Positions 8,414 through 17,222 of a stretch of DNA of 64,000 nt are shown here, in pieces; the stretch's first letter is position 1; each line of letters opens with the position of its first letter. The stretch is from SBAX01 sp964646605 (lineage in GTDB: Bacteria > Planctomycetota > Phycisphaerae > UBA1845). Below the pieces are notes generated by a model that saw only the letters and a program-made list of their open reading frames with translations, made no database searches and was not told the DNA's origin. Position numbers and translations under genes: made by a program. The stretch spans positions 1-64,000 of the forward strand of contig CAZYEX010000147.1 in assembly GCA_964646605.1 (NCBI GenBank), read 5' to 3'.

Positions 8414-9286
8414 TCAGGGGCGACTCGATTCCGTGGGTATCAACTGGGCGGTCATGTCCTCATGGTCCTTGGTCAGTTGTTCGATCCGCCGGGTCGAAAA
8501 GCGGACGTTGCTCTGATCCGCGGTCTCGTCTTGGGTGACGGCGCGATAGAGTTCGAGGGCCCGATCGCGGTCGTGGAGGCGATAATCGTAGACCACGGCG
8601 GCCTGAAAGCGGGCGGGATGGGGAGTTGCGGAATCCCACGTCCAGGCACGCTCATACCACTTCACCGCGAGTTGCTCCTGCTCGGGGAGGTACTCCTTGT
8701 GGATTTCGCCGAGGAAGAAGGCGGCATCGTCGATCTTGTCGCTGCTGGGAAACTGCTCGACGAGTTTGCGGAACACATCGGCGGCTTCGATCATCGTCTT
8801 TTGGCGGTAGAAAATGGGAACCCCATGCCCGCCCTTGCGCATCAATTCCAGCCCTCGTTCGTACAGGGCGTCGGCCTCCGGAATCTGATCCGTGGGGCGC
8901 AAACGGTCGGAGGCGATCTCGCTGTCCACCAGGTAGCGGAAGGTCTTGACCTTGGCGAACCCTGCGAACTCGAACTCGGCCCACTCCTGCTTGGCGGCGT
9001 AGCCGTGGTCACGGTAGTAGTCGCGTAGTTCCTCCAAACCCCGGCGGTATTCGGCGCGATGGGCCAGCACGGTTTCGACCAGATCGACTTCCTGGCGCTC
9101 GACGACGGCGAGCGAGGCACCCGGCGCAGAACCGCCGCGTTTTGCGTTCCCGCCCGCTACCTGCGCATCCTTGGGGACCTTCGCTTCACCCCACATGGGG
9201 TCTACATTGCATGCGGCAACAAACATCGTGAGGACGATGGGAAGGACTCGGGGCGAAACAAACGCAACGAAACGGGCTTGGTTCAT
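8414..9286 (-). CDS. Lipoprotein with tetratricopeptide-like repeats
   Basis: The 290-residue product begins MNQARFVAFVSPRVLPIVLT and has a lipobox (FVAAC), so it is probably lipid-anchored in a membrane facing the periplasm. The ATG at 9286 was preferred to the frame opening at 9328 because the signal peptide begins there and GAGAGG lies six bases upstream. The C-terminal half contains TPR-like helical pairs (DALYERGLELMRKGG; AADVFRKLVEQFPSSDKIDDAAFFLGEI; AVKWYERAW; ALELYRAV), as in YbgF/BamD-type scaffolds that bind partner proteins. The role is inferred as cell-envelope assembly or trafficking. It is followed by the small membrane protein gene on the same strand. Confidence 0.75.
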   Translation of the reverse strand: MNQARFVAFVSPRVLPIVLTMFVAACNVDPMWGEAKVPKDAQVAGGNAKRGGSAPGASLAVVERQEVDLVETVLAHRAEYRRGLEELRDYYRDHGYAAKQEWAEFEFAGFAKVKTFRYLVDSEIASDRLRPTDQIPEADALYERGLELMRKGGHGVPIFYRQKTMIEAADVFRKLVEQFPSSDKIDDAAFFLGEIHKEYLPEQEQLAVKWYERAWTWDSATPHPARFQAAVVYDYRLHDRDRALELYRAVTQDETADQSNVRFSTRRIEQLTKDHEDMTAQLIPTESSRP

Positions 9287-9402
9287 CGGAGGCCTCTCCG
9301 TGGCTAAGACTCTTGGACCTTGTCGCAAGGTCGTTCCCTCGACCTGGGATTAGAACGGAGGAGGTCCGTCTTGTCAAGCTATTTTCGCGCCGGTCTCGGC
9401 AA

Positions 9403-10137
9403 TTACCATTTCGCCTCCTCGAAGGCGCCGAGGCGTGGGGCGGGGCGAACGGGTCGCGATTTGAGGATGGCGTTGGCGAGAGTCAGGTCGCCCTTGGTTG
9501 TGATTTTCAGGTTCGAGGAGTCGGAAACCACGATGGAAACGGGATGGCCGGAGCGCTCCACAAGCTGTGAATCGTCGGTGATGTCGGCGTCGCCCGCGGG
9601 GAGTTTGGCATAGGCGGCGATCAGGACGTCCTTGCGGAACACCTGGGGCGTTTGGGCTTCGTAGAGGCCTGCGCGGCTGGGAGTCTCCTCGACCAGCATG
9701 GTTGGACCGACGCGCTTCACCGTGCCGACGATCGGCGCGGCGAGGATGGCCGCCCCGGTTTTCACAGCCTCGGCGAATACGGCGTCAATCTGAGCCGCGG
9801 TGACGCAGGGACGGACGGCGTCGTGAATGGCCACGAATTCGGCGGTCTCGGAGATGGTTTTTAGGGCCGCAGCCACGGAGTCGCAACGCCTGGCGCCCCC
9901 TTCGACCAATTGGACGCCCATGAAGCCTAGGTTGGCCCCGTAGCTCGTTTTGGTGGTGGCTACGTCTTCCGGAGCGACGACCAGGATTGTCTGGCACACA
10001 TCCGGGCGTCCGATGAAGTGCTCGATGGTCCGAAGGAACACAGGCCGGCCGTCGATTTTGGCGAAGGTCTTCTTCTCCGCGCCGCCGAAGCGTTCGGCCT
10101 TGCCGGCGGCGGGGAGGATGACGGTGAACTTGGGCAT
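9403..10137 (-). CDS. ispD: 2-C-methyl-D-erythritol 4-phosphate cytidylyltransferase
   Basis: IspD transfers CMP from CTP to methylerythritol phosphate, the third step of the MEP route to isoprenoids, in the cytoplasm. The 244-residue product has the family's usual length and motifs: the nucleotide-binding PAAGKAERFGG with following Lys residues (positions 9-23), GGARRCDSV, IHDAVRPCV and a DDSQLVE segment near the end. The start at 10137 (MPKFTVILPAAG) fits homologues; an in-frame start 36 bases upstream would add an unusual tail. No IspF is fused or adjacent, unlike many bacteria. A short ORF with a strong ribosome binding site lies about 60 bases upstream on the same strand. Confidence 0.93.
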   Translation of the reverse strand: MPKFTVILPAAGKAERFGGAEKKTFAKIDGRPVFLRTIEHFIGRPDVCQTILVVAPEDVATTKTSYGANLGFMGVQLVEGGARRCDSVAAALKTISETAEFVAIHDAVRPCVTAAQIDAVFAEAVKTGAAILAAPIVGTVKRVGPTMLVEETPSRAGLYEAQTPQVFRKDVLIAAYAKLPAGDADITDDSQLVERSGHPVSIVVSDSSNLKITTKGDLTLANAILKSRPVRPAPRLGAFEEAKW

Positions 10138-10198
10138 CGCGGCGGATTCTAAGCGACTCTTCGCGCATGGCAAATCGCGTTACCAGGCCGCGCCGGGG

Positions 10199-10354
10199 TC
10201 AACTCGTCACGGTCGTCTCGGGGCGTAAAGTGAGACACGCCAACGGCTTCGTTCGGTATCTTTTTTGTTGTGGTTCCTCCTTGGGGGTCTGATCGAGGGA
10301 TTGGCGCATGCGGCGGTTGGCGGCGAGTTGGCGATTCGATACGGCTTGGGGCAT
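10199..10354 (-). CDS. 51-residue basic small protein
   Basis: The minus strand reads AAAGGAGAAACCGCCC directly before an ATG at 10354: AGGAG with a nine-base spacer, one of the better ribosome binding sites in the window. The frame encodes 51 residues (MPQAVSNRQLAANRRMRQSL...) ending at 10199. The N-terminal half is Arg/Gln-rich and probably helical. There is no hydrophobic segment. It precedes ispD on the same strand with a 61-base gap, so it may be a leader ORF or a small protein gene in the same transcript. No family is recognised. Confidence 0.5.
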   Translation of the reverse strand: MPQAVSNRQLAANRRMRQSLDQTPKEEPQQKRYRTKPLACLTLRPETTVTS

Positions 10355-10695
10355 GGGCGGTTTCTCCTTTTGAGCGCTCGGCGGCGCTTCATCCCTAGAA
10401 CTTGGAGGGCGCTCGGTGGAAGCCGCGTGATCGGGCGATCAGGGGGGAAGCGAATTGGCGATTTTCGATTGTCGATTTTCGATTGGGGGCGGGAGATCGA
10501 AGTTCAAAGTGCGAAGTTCGAAGTTCAAGGAGGAAACGACGCGGCGGGCGTACATCCGGCGCGGGTTCAAGCCAGTGCGGCGGAGAAAATCATCCTGGCA
10601 CCTTTTTCGGCCCGCGAAGGGCACCGCCTAAAGGTAGAACGTCCCCTTTCCCCCCGCTTGGCCCCCCATTTTCCGGCGATACCTACAGTACGTCA
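10355..10695. other. Intergenic region with short imperfect repeats
   Basis: No gene is supported. The stretch 10455-10495 repeats the unit GATTTTCGATT, and 10500-10535 repeats AAGTTC/AAGTGC units. Such simple repeats are common between genes. The segment next to the ATPase gene end has G/C runs but no clean hairpin plus T-run. Confidence 0.5.
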
Positions 10696-13053
10696 CTACC
10701 CCCTTCCGTATCGCCAGCGGATCTGGCCGCAAAGGCACTGGACCGAGTCGGCGTTCCCCACATTGGCGTGCCACACAGCCTTGCCGCATGATGAGCACTT
10801 GAAGAATTTGAGTGATTTCTCGCAAGCGTCGATCAACTTGATCGCTTCCGGGCCCACAAGGTCGAATGTGTGCGTTGCTCTGTTACCCCAGGAGACAAGC
10901 AGCCGATCCGCCACTTCCCACGCGACGATTGCATCGTTCTTGGGCGTATACTCCGTGCCCTCTTTCACCTGAAAACACTTCTTCCCGTCTGCGACGAAGC
11001 GTTCCAGGAAGTCGTGGGCCATGCGCTTGTCATTCTTGTCGGCGCGCAGGTAAGGCATCCGGATGTGAAGGCGCTCGGCGATGAGCGACAGTTCCACGTC
11101 CATGGTTTTCCGCGCGTCGGTCCCGGCCGAGTCTGGGCGGTCTTTGACCTGGGCGCGCGCGTCGTCGAAGGTCGTGGTCTTGTGCGACCAGCGAATGCCG
11201 ATGTCCGGAGTTTCCCAGGGCAAGAGCACTTTGAAGCCCCAGCACTTGGCGTCTAACTGTTGGCGCAACTCCGTGTACCACTCGCGGTCGTGGGTAAGGA
11301 CAACGACCTGCCGCCCTCTGAACTCTTTCTCCAGCAGTTCCTGGATCATGCCGCGGTGGTTCCGGTCCAAGCTTACGACCACGTCGTCAAGGAACAGCGG
11401 TCGATCCCTGCTGGCCTCTCGTTTCGCCATCGCCAGGAAAATGCAGAGGCCGAGACTGTTCCTGTAGCCCTCCGACAGCGTGAGCCTGGGGGAGTCCTGC
11501 GGGACGCCATAGAAGTTCAAGTGAATGTCGATCGCTTTGTCTGCGTCTTCGGGGAGGTATAGACGCACATCCTCGATCGCCTCACCTGGATGCAGGGTCA
11601 CCCACATCGTCTGTATATCTGCCGAGATCTCGTCGATCACGGTCTGGGATCGCAGCCTGATCTCCTCGCGTACGCCCTGCTCGAACGAGTTGATGAAGCC
11701 GACCAGGGCCTCGGCTCGCGCCACCACAACTGCCTGATCCCTGCCGTCGATCACGGCCTTACCTGCCTGGGTCGTCCGCTTGGCTGTTGAAAGCGCCGGG
11801 GCATCGGGCGGTGCGGCCTCGGAAGCAGACGCCGCGGCGGCGATCAATGGCAGCAGCTTGCTCTCGATGGCCTCGAGGTCTTCCTCTCCGCAAGACGCGC
11901 GGAGGGCCTCGGCATTCAGCCCGTCCATGTGCGCGAAGTTCTCGGCGAGGGCTCCGAGGGCGAGTTCGTCCCGCCAAGACTTCACGTCGGCCTTGCCCAG
12001 GTTGGACTTGAGCGACTTCACAGTGTCGCACAGAGTCCCGATGGCTGCCTTCCAGGTGTCGAACGTGTCGTTGATTTCTTTTAGGCGCTTTCGCTCGGCC
12101 GTCACGTGCGCCTGAAAGTCATCGGTCGAGATAGACCGCCCGCAGGCCGGGCACTTTACCTCCGTTGTATCTCCTAGCTTGTCCACAAACGCTATAGTCT
12201 TTTGTAGAACATCGAGCGTTTCGGCGATCAGCGGCTCATCTGCGCCGGCGAGCTTCATGCTCGCTGCGCGCACGGCATCCACGTGGCCCTTGACGTCCAA
12301 CTCCGCCGCACTCTTTAGCGCCACGTACCGCCTGTCGTCGTCGGAGCACAGCGCAATCCGCGTGTCTAGCGCGGTCTCCAACTCCTTACAGCGGGACACC
12401 GCGTCTGTAGTGGCGGCCTTGTCCGCACAATACTTCGTGTGGAGTTCCTTGATCGTCGTGAGAATCTGGTCGTCGCTGTCCGTACCGAAGGTCGCCTTTC
12501 GCTTCGTCTCGACCTCCCTCAGCGTGACCTTGGTCTCCCTGAGTTTCGACTGTTCCTCGACGGACTTGGCGAGCTGCCGCAGGTTTTCGGCTCCTACCTC
12601 CATCTGATGCAGTCCGAGGAGGGGCAACAGGGCAGAGTACTTGCCTCCCTTGGTGTTGTGGATGAACGCGGCAACCTCGTCCTGCCTCAGGACTGTGCGC
12701 CGATAGTCCCAGGTGCGCATCGCGACCGCCTCGGCGCCTGTGCTCGTAGAGGACCCATTGTCCCTGATCTCGGTCTTGAGCTCCGAATCGTCCTGGAACT
12801 TGATGATCAGGGCGGTCCTTCGAGCCTGCGGCTTGTGGGTGTTAGGGACCCCCTTCTCCTGGCGCTTGCCGCTGGACTCGTGGGCGAGGTGGCCGATCTT
12901 GCCGTCGTTAAGCACGTACTCAACGGCATCTACGAAAGAGGACTTCCCCGAACCGTTCGCACCGTACACAACGAGCGACTTGCAATCCGGTTCAAGGGCG
13001 ACCGGATCGGCGGCCCCGCGAAACCACTCCAACCCGATGGACTTGATCCTCAT
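10696..13053 (-). CDS. SMC/Rad50-like ATPase with zinc hook and C-terminal zinc ribbon
   Basis: The 785-residue product has an ABC-type ATPase split by coiled coil. The Walker A is YGANGSGKS (residues 30-38), followed by a helical region and a Rad50-type zinc hook CPAC (Cys301, Cys304), a second coil, the ABC signature LSEGYRN (526-532), Walker B PLFLDDVV (552-559) and a switch His in VLTHDREW. Past the ATPase there is an added module (about 640-785) with a GNRATH motif (723-728) and a zinc ribbon-like CSSC...CLC (753-775). Relatives include RecF, SbcC and the RloC/DndD class of phage-defence or DNA-repair ATPases. The gene overlaps the upstream 70-72 aa ORF by four bases, so the two are translated together. 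Defence function is inferred, not shown. Confidence 0.85.
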   Translation of the reverse strand: MRIKSIGLEWFRGAADPVALEPDCKSLVVYGANGSGKSSFVDAVEYVLNDGKIGHLAHESSGKRQEKGVPNTHKPQARRTALIIKFQDDSELKTEIRDNGSSTSTGAEAVAMRTWDYRRTVLRQDEVAAFIHNTKGGKYSALLPLLGLHQMEVGAENLRQLAKSVEEQSKLRETKVTLREVETKRKATFGTDSDDQILTTIKELHTKYCADKAATTDAVSRCKELETALDTRIALCSDDDRRYVALKSAAELDVKGHVDAVRAASMKLAGADEPLIAETLDVLQKTIAFVDKLGDTTEVKCPACGRSISTDDFQAHVTAERKRLKEINDTFDTWKAAIGTLCDTVKSLKSNLGKADVKSWRDELALGALAENFAHMDGLNAEALRASCGEEDLEAIESKLLPLIAAAASASEAAPPDAPALSTAKRTTQAGKAVIDGRDQAVVVARAEALVGFINSFEQGVREEIRLRSQTVIDEISADIQTMWVTLHPGEAIEDVRLYLPEDADKAIDIHLNFYGVPQDSPRLTLSEGYRNSLGLCIFLAMAKREASRDRPLFLDDVVVSLDRNHRGMIQELLEKEFRGRQVVVLTHDREWYTELRQQLDAKCWGFKVLLPWETPDIGIRWSHKTTTFDDARAQVKDRPDSAGTDARKTMDVELSLIAERLHIRMPYLRADKNDKRMAHDFLERFVADGKKCFQVKEGTEYTPKNDAIVAWEVADRLLVSWGNRATHTFDLVGPEAIKLIDACEKSLKFFKCSSCGKAVWHANVGNADSVQCLCGQIRWRYGRG

Positions 13054-13262
13054 TGTTTGCCCTGCACCTTCGGCGGCGCGGGGGCCATATCCGCGATGAG
13101 CACTCTCGCAACGGTCGTAAGCTGGGCGGGGGGGAGCGGTCGCTCGCTGAGTTCACCGTTCAGCAGCAGGGCTATCCGAGCCGAGACGGCCTCGGTCACG
13201 AGGGGATGATGGCTGCGGGCTTCGGCGACGCGCGCTGTGATCCACTGGTCGTCATTCGGCAT
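13050..13262 (-). CDS. Small partner protein of the SMC-like ATPase
   Basis: The 70-residue product (MPNDDQWITARVAEARSH...) is probably all-helical and has no recognised motif. Two ATGs compete. The one at 13268 is only two bases from AGGAGG, while the one at 13262 has an eight-base spacer and is preferred. The stop overlaps the ATPase start (ATGA at 13050-13053), which argues for a stoichiometric or regulatory partner. Short partners of this sort occur next to defence ATPases, but I cannot name this family. Confidence 0.7.
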   Translation of the reverse strand: MPNDDQWITARVAEARSHHPLVTEAVSARIALLLNGELSERPLPPAQLTTVARVLIADMAPAPPKVQGKQ

Positions 13263-13758
13263 TCTCATTCCCTCCTGGGACGCTTTCGGAATACCGGACG
13301 TGACCCAATGGATTCTTGCGTCGGCAATCGTAATGGCTGGCGTGCCAAGCGTAGTGGCAGTAGAAGCTGCCGGTTTTCTTGAGGACGCGGGGGTCGTGGG
13401 CAGGGTCGTCGTGGGCGTCGCTGATGAAGCGTTTCAACTGGCGATCGGACACGACCAAGCTCCGCAGTTTCGTGGAACGCCGTGAAGCGGGTTTCGAGGC
13501 GGCCACGAGATTGACGATTCGCGGGGGAGTATAGCGATCGCGGGCGGGTTGGGGTACGGAGCGTTGTGGGTAATCAGGACCTTTTAGTTCTTGCGGAATT
13601 GGGCAGAGACTACCGAAGGGCACTGGCGGGCGAGCCGCCAGTGGCACCCGGCGGAGGAAACTCGGAATCGCAGCATCCCTCCGCCCCTTCAGGGCGGGCA
13701 CGATGAGGACGCCCATTGTCCACGGGTTACACTCGTCCGCCGCGTGCGGACTCGCTCC

Positions 13759-13969
13759 ACCCGCGGCTACATTCCTGGACCCCTGCGGGGTCACCTGTCC
13801 TCCGGGGCCAGCTCTCCTCCGGGGTCACCGATCGTGCGGGGTCACCGGCGGGTGGGCGACCTCCTTTGGAGGTGGGGGAGGTTGTGTGGGGGGCGGACGC
13901 TTTCCGGGGGTGGCGTCCGCCGTGGGCGGACTTGACCCGCGGCTACATTCCTGCACCCCTTCGGGGTCA
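13759..13969. repeat. Pair of 35-bp direct repeats
   Basis: The copies 13759-13793 and 13935-13969 share 33 of 35 bases (ACCCGCGGCTACATTCCTG then an ACCCC...GGGGTCA hairpin-like end). Similar sequence extends about 25 bases upstream of both (GTCCGCCG...GCGGACT). They contain small self-complementary parts and look like dispersed noncoding repeats. Confidence 0.7.
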
Positions 13970-14057
13970 AGGGTCGTGTCGCCTGCGCTCCACGCTCTGA
14001 TTAGCCCCGCGCTTGCGCTAGACCGCCGGGGACAAGCCCCGAGGCTACAAGGCCCCG

Positions 14058-14157
14058 CGCTTGCCCTTGACGCCCGCCCTTGACACACCACCCCCGCTTC
14101 GCCGGAATCGCGCTTTCAGCAGGCGGTGAGCCCGCCGGGGCGCGTCAAGGGCAAGCG
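14058..14157. repeat. 16-bp perfect inverted repeat
   Basis: CGCTTGCCCTTGACGC at 14058-14073 is the exact reverse complement of 14142-14157, with 68 bases between the arms. There is no T-run, so it is not a standard terminator. It belongs to the repeat-rich stretch before the PIN/TRAM gene. Confidence 0.7.
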
Positions 14158-14302
14158 TGAAGGGGAGCCGCTTGGGGTTCGGATGGGGGCGCGCCGCATG
14201 AATGCGACGGCTCGGCGTGCGTCCGGTCGCCGGCGGGCGCGGGGCGGCATGACCGCGGGCTTGCGCCCACGGCTCTGACAGGCGCGGGGCGAATCACGCG
14301 CG

Positions 14303-15439
14303 TTAGGTTCTTTGTCGGCGGCGGTCGGCGACGGGGACTCCTTCGAGGCGTCCGAAGATCATGCGGCCGGCGGAGGTTTGGAGGACGCTGGTTACGGTGA
14401 GGTCGACGACTTCGCCGAGACGGTCGCGAGCGCCCTCGGCCACGACCATGGTGCCGTCTTCGAGGTATCCCACGCCCTGGCCGATTTCCTCTCCGGGCTT
14501 GATGACCTTCACGGCGAGCATTTCGCCGGGCAGAACGACCGGTTTGAGGGCGTTGGCCAGGTCGTTGATGTTGATCACGCCGACGCCGCGAAGCTGAGCG
14601 ATCTTGTTGAGGTTGTAGTCGTTGGTGACGACTTTTCCGTTGAGTTGCAGGGCGAGGTCCACGAGCATCTCGTCGACGCCGGCGTCGGGCGCGGCCCGCG
14701 TGGGGACCGTGTCGAGCAGGCGAATCTCGATGTTCTCATTGCTTTGCAGCTTGTTGAGCATGTCCAAGCCGCGGCGGCCGCGAACGCGCTTCAGCTTGTC
14801 GCTGCTGTCGGCGATGGTCTGCAACTCCTGCAGGACGAACCTCGGTATGATGAGTTCGGATTCGATGATCCGCGTGTTGGCGATGTCGGCGATGCGTCCG
14901 TCGACGATGACGGAGGTGTCGAGGATGAGCGGTCTTGCGCCCTTGGTCTCTTTGGCGAACTCGACGTAGGGAATGACGAATCGGACGTCGTCCTTGGTTT
15001 GGAAGATGAAGCTCACGGCCAGGTAACAGCAGACCACGCCGATTCCCAGCTTGAGGGCGCTGACGAAGGACGCCTGGGAGAGGGTCAGCTCGCCCGGGAC
15101 GTTGGCGGCGGCGAGAAGGTCGATGATGAGCGACAGGCCGTAGGCGACGACCATGCCCACGATCAAGCCGAAGAAAAGCCCCGAAATCGCGGTGAGCGAC
15201 TTCCTGGGAACGAAGACGTCGAGGGCGATGACCACAAACGCGAAGCCGATGAAGCCGATGAGGATCAGGTCTGGCTGACCGCCCATGGCCCCGCCGACGA
15301 TGCGAACATCGTAAGCGAGCCTTCCACCGACGGCGCTGAGGACCAGGAGAAACACGACCCGCAGCGCGATCATGAAGAAGGTGCCGGATCGAATGCCTCC
15401 GTCGGGGCTCGGTGGAGGGAGGGCGGTGTTGGCTTTCAT
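14303..15439 (-). CDS. Membrane-anchored PIN/TRAM domain protein (YacL-like)
   Basis: The 378-residue product has four membrane segments (about residues 20-42, 57-74, 84-108 and 124-147). These are followed by a PIN-type ribonuclease fold (about 170-290) with acidic residues in ILDTSVIVDGRI (Asp174, Asp180) and TNDYNL, and a C-terminal TRAM RNA-binding domain (about 310-370). This layout matches Bacillus YacL and its relatives, which are widespread in Gram-positives, cyanobacteria and planctomycetes. It presumably binds or cuts RNA at the membrane. The ATG at 15439 is the only good start, although its ribosome binding site is weak (AGGG). It is divergent from the MATE transporter gene. Confidence 0.9.
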   Translation of the reverse strand: MKANTALPPPSPDGGIRSGTFFMIALRVVFLLVLSAVGGRLAYDVRIVGGAMGGQPDLILIGFIGFAFVVIALDVFVPRKSLTAISGLFFGLIVGMVVAYGLSLIIDLLAAANVPGELTLSQASFVSALKLGIGVVCCYLAVSFIFQTKDDVRFVIPYVEFAKETKGARPLILDTSVIVDGRIADIANTRIIESELIIPRFVLQELQTIADSSDKLKRVRGRRGLDMLNKLQSNENIEIRLLDTVPTRAAPDAGVDEMLVDLALQLNGKVVTNDYNLNKIAQLRGVGVININDLANALKPVVLPGEMLAVKVIKPGEEIGQGVGYLEDGTMVVAEGARDRLGEVVDLTVTSVLQTSAGRMIFGRLEGVPVADRRRQRT

Positions 15440-15737
15440 TGTGGAACCCTAGGTTGCCCGCCGGCGCCAGGATCGGCGTCCATGCCAAGCAGGCCGGTAG
15501 GAGTATATCCGCACATCGCGGAAGGTCCACCAGCCGTCAGAGTCGAGTATCGGAGTGTACTGGGGGCGCTTTTTTTGACCGAGTTCAGGCGGTGGGCTAG
15601 AGTCCGACCCGTTGCAAGCGAGGGTTGTCGGGGAGCATCCACCCCGGCGTGCGGATGGTTCACCAGCGGCCCACGGTCCATCCGCAGCTTCAGCACGGCT
15701 AACCCCAGGACGGGGGTCGCTCGAATGGTCCACCAGC
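15440..15737. other. Intergenic region before the transporter
   Basis: No gene is supported. The sequence contains three copies of GGT(C/T)CACCAGC (15521, 15656 and 15728 approximately) and a run of seven T after GGGGCGC near 15570-15580. The plus-strand frame of the MATE gene is open through the latter half, but the encoded residues do not look like protein. Confidence 0.4.
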
Positions 15738-17210
15738 GTGGCGGGCACCGGTCTGGACGTACGCGGGGAGCGCCGGGGACCTGGTTCCAAACGGCCGGCG
15801 GGCGGCATTGGACGAGGCGTACCGCTTCCCGGCTTGCTCGACGGAGCGACGGCTCGTTCACGGGTCGCCGCAGGCCCGGTTCGTCGTACGCTTTTCATCC
15901 TTGCACTTCCGGTTCTGGCGGAACAAATCCTCAATACGCTGGTGGGATTGGTTGACACCTATCTCGCGGGGCGGATCAGCGCTACGGCCACATCGGCGGT
16001 CGGTCTGGCGGCCTATGTTTCGTGGCTGATTTCGATGCTGGTCATGCTGGTGGGAACGGGGGCGACGGCGCTCGTCTCTCGGTACGAGGGGCGGCGGGAG
16101 CATGACAAGGCGAATCATTTCGCAAACCAGTCGTTGACCCTGGCGTTCATGTTGGGCATCGCGGCGTTCGCTCTGGTGTACGAGCTGGCCCCGTGGTTCG
16201 CGCGCTATTGCCGAATGACCGGCGAGGGGTACGACATAACGGTTACGTACCTACGGGTCGAGGCGATCGGAGGCGTGTTTCTGGGACCGACGATCGTAGG
16301 GTGTGCGGTGCTTCGCGGAGTCGGAAACATGGGGGCGCCGATGCGCATTTACGCTCTCATCAATGCGGTGAACGTGGCGGCGTCGTGGGGCTTGGTGTAT
16401 GGAACGGGCCCGCTGCCGACCCTGGGGGTGAATGGCATCGTTTACGGCACGGTCATCGCACGCATGTGCGGCGCGTTGTTGACGGTGGCCCTGCTCGCCC
16501 GTCGTCGCGCGGGGATCGAGCTTTCGTTGGGCGAACTTCCCATCGTATGGAGCTCCGCGTGGCGGGTTTTGCGGATCGGTATTCCCGCAGCGACGGACGG
16601 GGCCGTGATGTGGACCGGGCAGTTTCTTTTCCTGGCGATCATTTCGCGGCTGGCCGCGCCGCCGATGGGCGAGACGTTCCTGGCGGCGCACATCATCGCG
16701 GTTCGCGTGGAGGCGTTTTGCTATTTGCCCGCGTTGGCGTGGGGTGCGGCGACGGCGACGATGATCGGACAGGCGCTGGGGGCGGGAGATCCGCGGCGGG
16801 CCGTTCGTTGCGGACATGAGGGAGTTCTGCAAGCTGGATTGTTGTCGCTGGGCATGGCCGCCTGTTTCTTTTTCGGGGCAGAGTTCATCTACGGACAGAT
16901 GAGCACCGACCCGGCGGTTCGAGCCACGGGTGCGGGGCCGTTTCGGATTCTGGCGCTTTTTCAACCGCTTCTGGTGACTTCGATCGTGTACGTCGGGGCA
17001 CTTCGCGGCGCGGGCGACACGCGCTTTCCGCTGCTCATCACGCTCGTCGGGTCGATGTTGATTCGCGTTCCGGTGGGATTTTTCTTCGGGATCGTGTTGC
17101 AGTGGGGTTTACTGGGCGCGTGGATGGGGATGTTTGGGGACATGACCTGGCGTGCGCTGGCCGCGTCGGTCCGCTATGGGCGCGGCGGATGGGTTCGCAC
17201 GCGCGTGTGA
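15738..17210 (+). CDS. MATE-family multidrug/sodium antiporter
   Basis: This is an integral membrane transporter of the MATE class, which exports cationic drugs or metabolites in exchange for Na+ or H+. The product has twelve hydrophobic segments with the usual two-half layout. The first helix (TLFILALPVLAEQILNTLVGLVDT) and the GAGDTRFPL segment in the second half are typical of the family. The start is uncertain: no ATG precedes the first helix. A GTG at 15738 (490 aa) and a TTG at 15834 (458 aa) are possible, and neither has a clear ribosome binding site. The longer frame from 15612 is not protein-like. The gene converges on the TPR-protein gene with a 12-base gap. Confidence 0.88.
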   Translation: MAGTGLDVRGERRGPGSKRPAGGIGRGVPLPGLLDGATARSRVAAGPVRRTLFILALPVLAEQILNTLVGLVDTYLAGRISATATSAVGLAAYVSWLISMLVMLVGTGATALVSRYEGRREHDKANHFANQSLTLAFMLGIAAFALVYELAPWFARYCRMTGEGYDITVTYLRVEAIGGVFLGPTIVGCAVLRGVGNMGAPMRIYALINAVNVAASWGLVYGTGPLPTLGVNGIVYGTVIARMCGALLTVALLARRRAGIELSLGELPIVWSSAWRVLRIGIPAATDGAVMWTGQFLFLAIISRLAAPPMGETFLAAHIIAVRVEAFCYLPALAWGAATATMIGQALGAGDPRRAVRCGHEGVLQAGLLSLGMAACFFFGAEFIYGQMSTDPAVRATGAGPFRILALFQPLLVTSIVYVGALRGAGDTRFPLLITLVGSMLIRVPVGFFFGIVLQWGLLGAWMGMFGDMTWRALAASVRYGRGGWVRTRV

Positions 17211-17222
17211 GACTGTGCCGCG

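Larger units (their letters stand above)
13269..14302. other. Gene-poor, repeat-rich GC region
   Basis: About 1 kb with no convincing gene. The right two thirds consist of repeats: a 35-base direct repeat (13759-13793 and 13935-13969), repeats of CGGGGTCACC (about 13787, 13822, 13839) and a 16-base perfect inverted repeat (14058-14073 and 14142-14157). A frame on the minus strand (13252-13794) contains a protein-like stretch (SDRQLKRFISDAHDD) but has mixed composition and overlaps the next gene; it is not called. Confidence 0.5.

Noticed and set aside
13252..13794. 180-residue minus-strand frame before the ATPase module
   Set aside because: Its first half is shadow-like (Pro/Arg/Ala) over dispersed repeats and its end overlaps the better supported small gene; only one short segment looks protein-like and no ribosome binding site was seen.
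14312..15955. 547-residue plus-strand frame opposite the PIN/TRAM gene
   Set aside because: It is antisense to a gene with clear domains and has the Asp/Gly/Val-rich composition of a GC-rich shadow frame.
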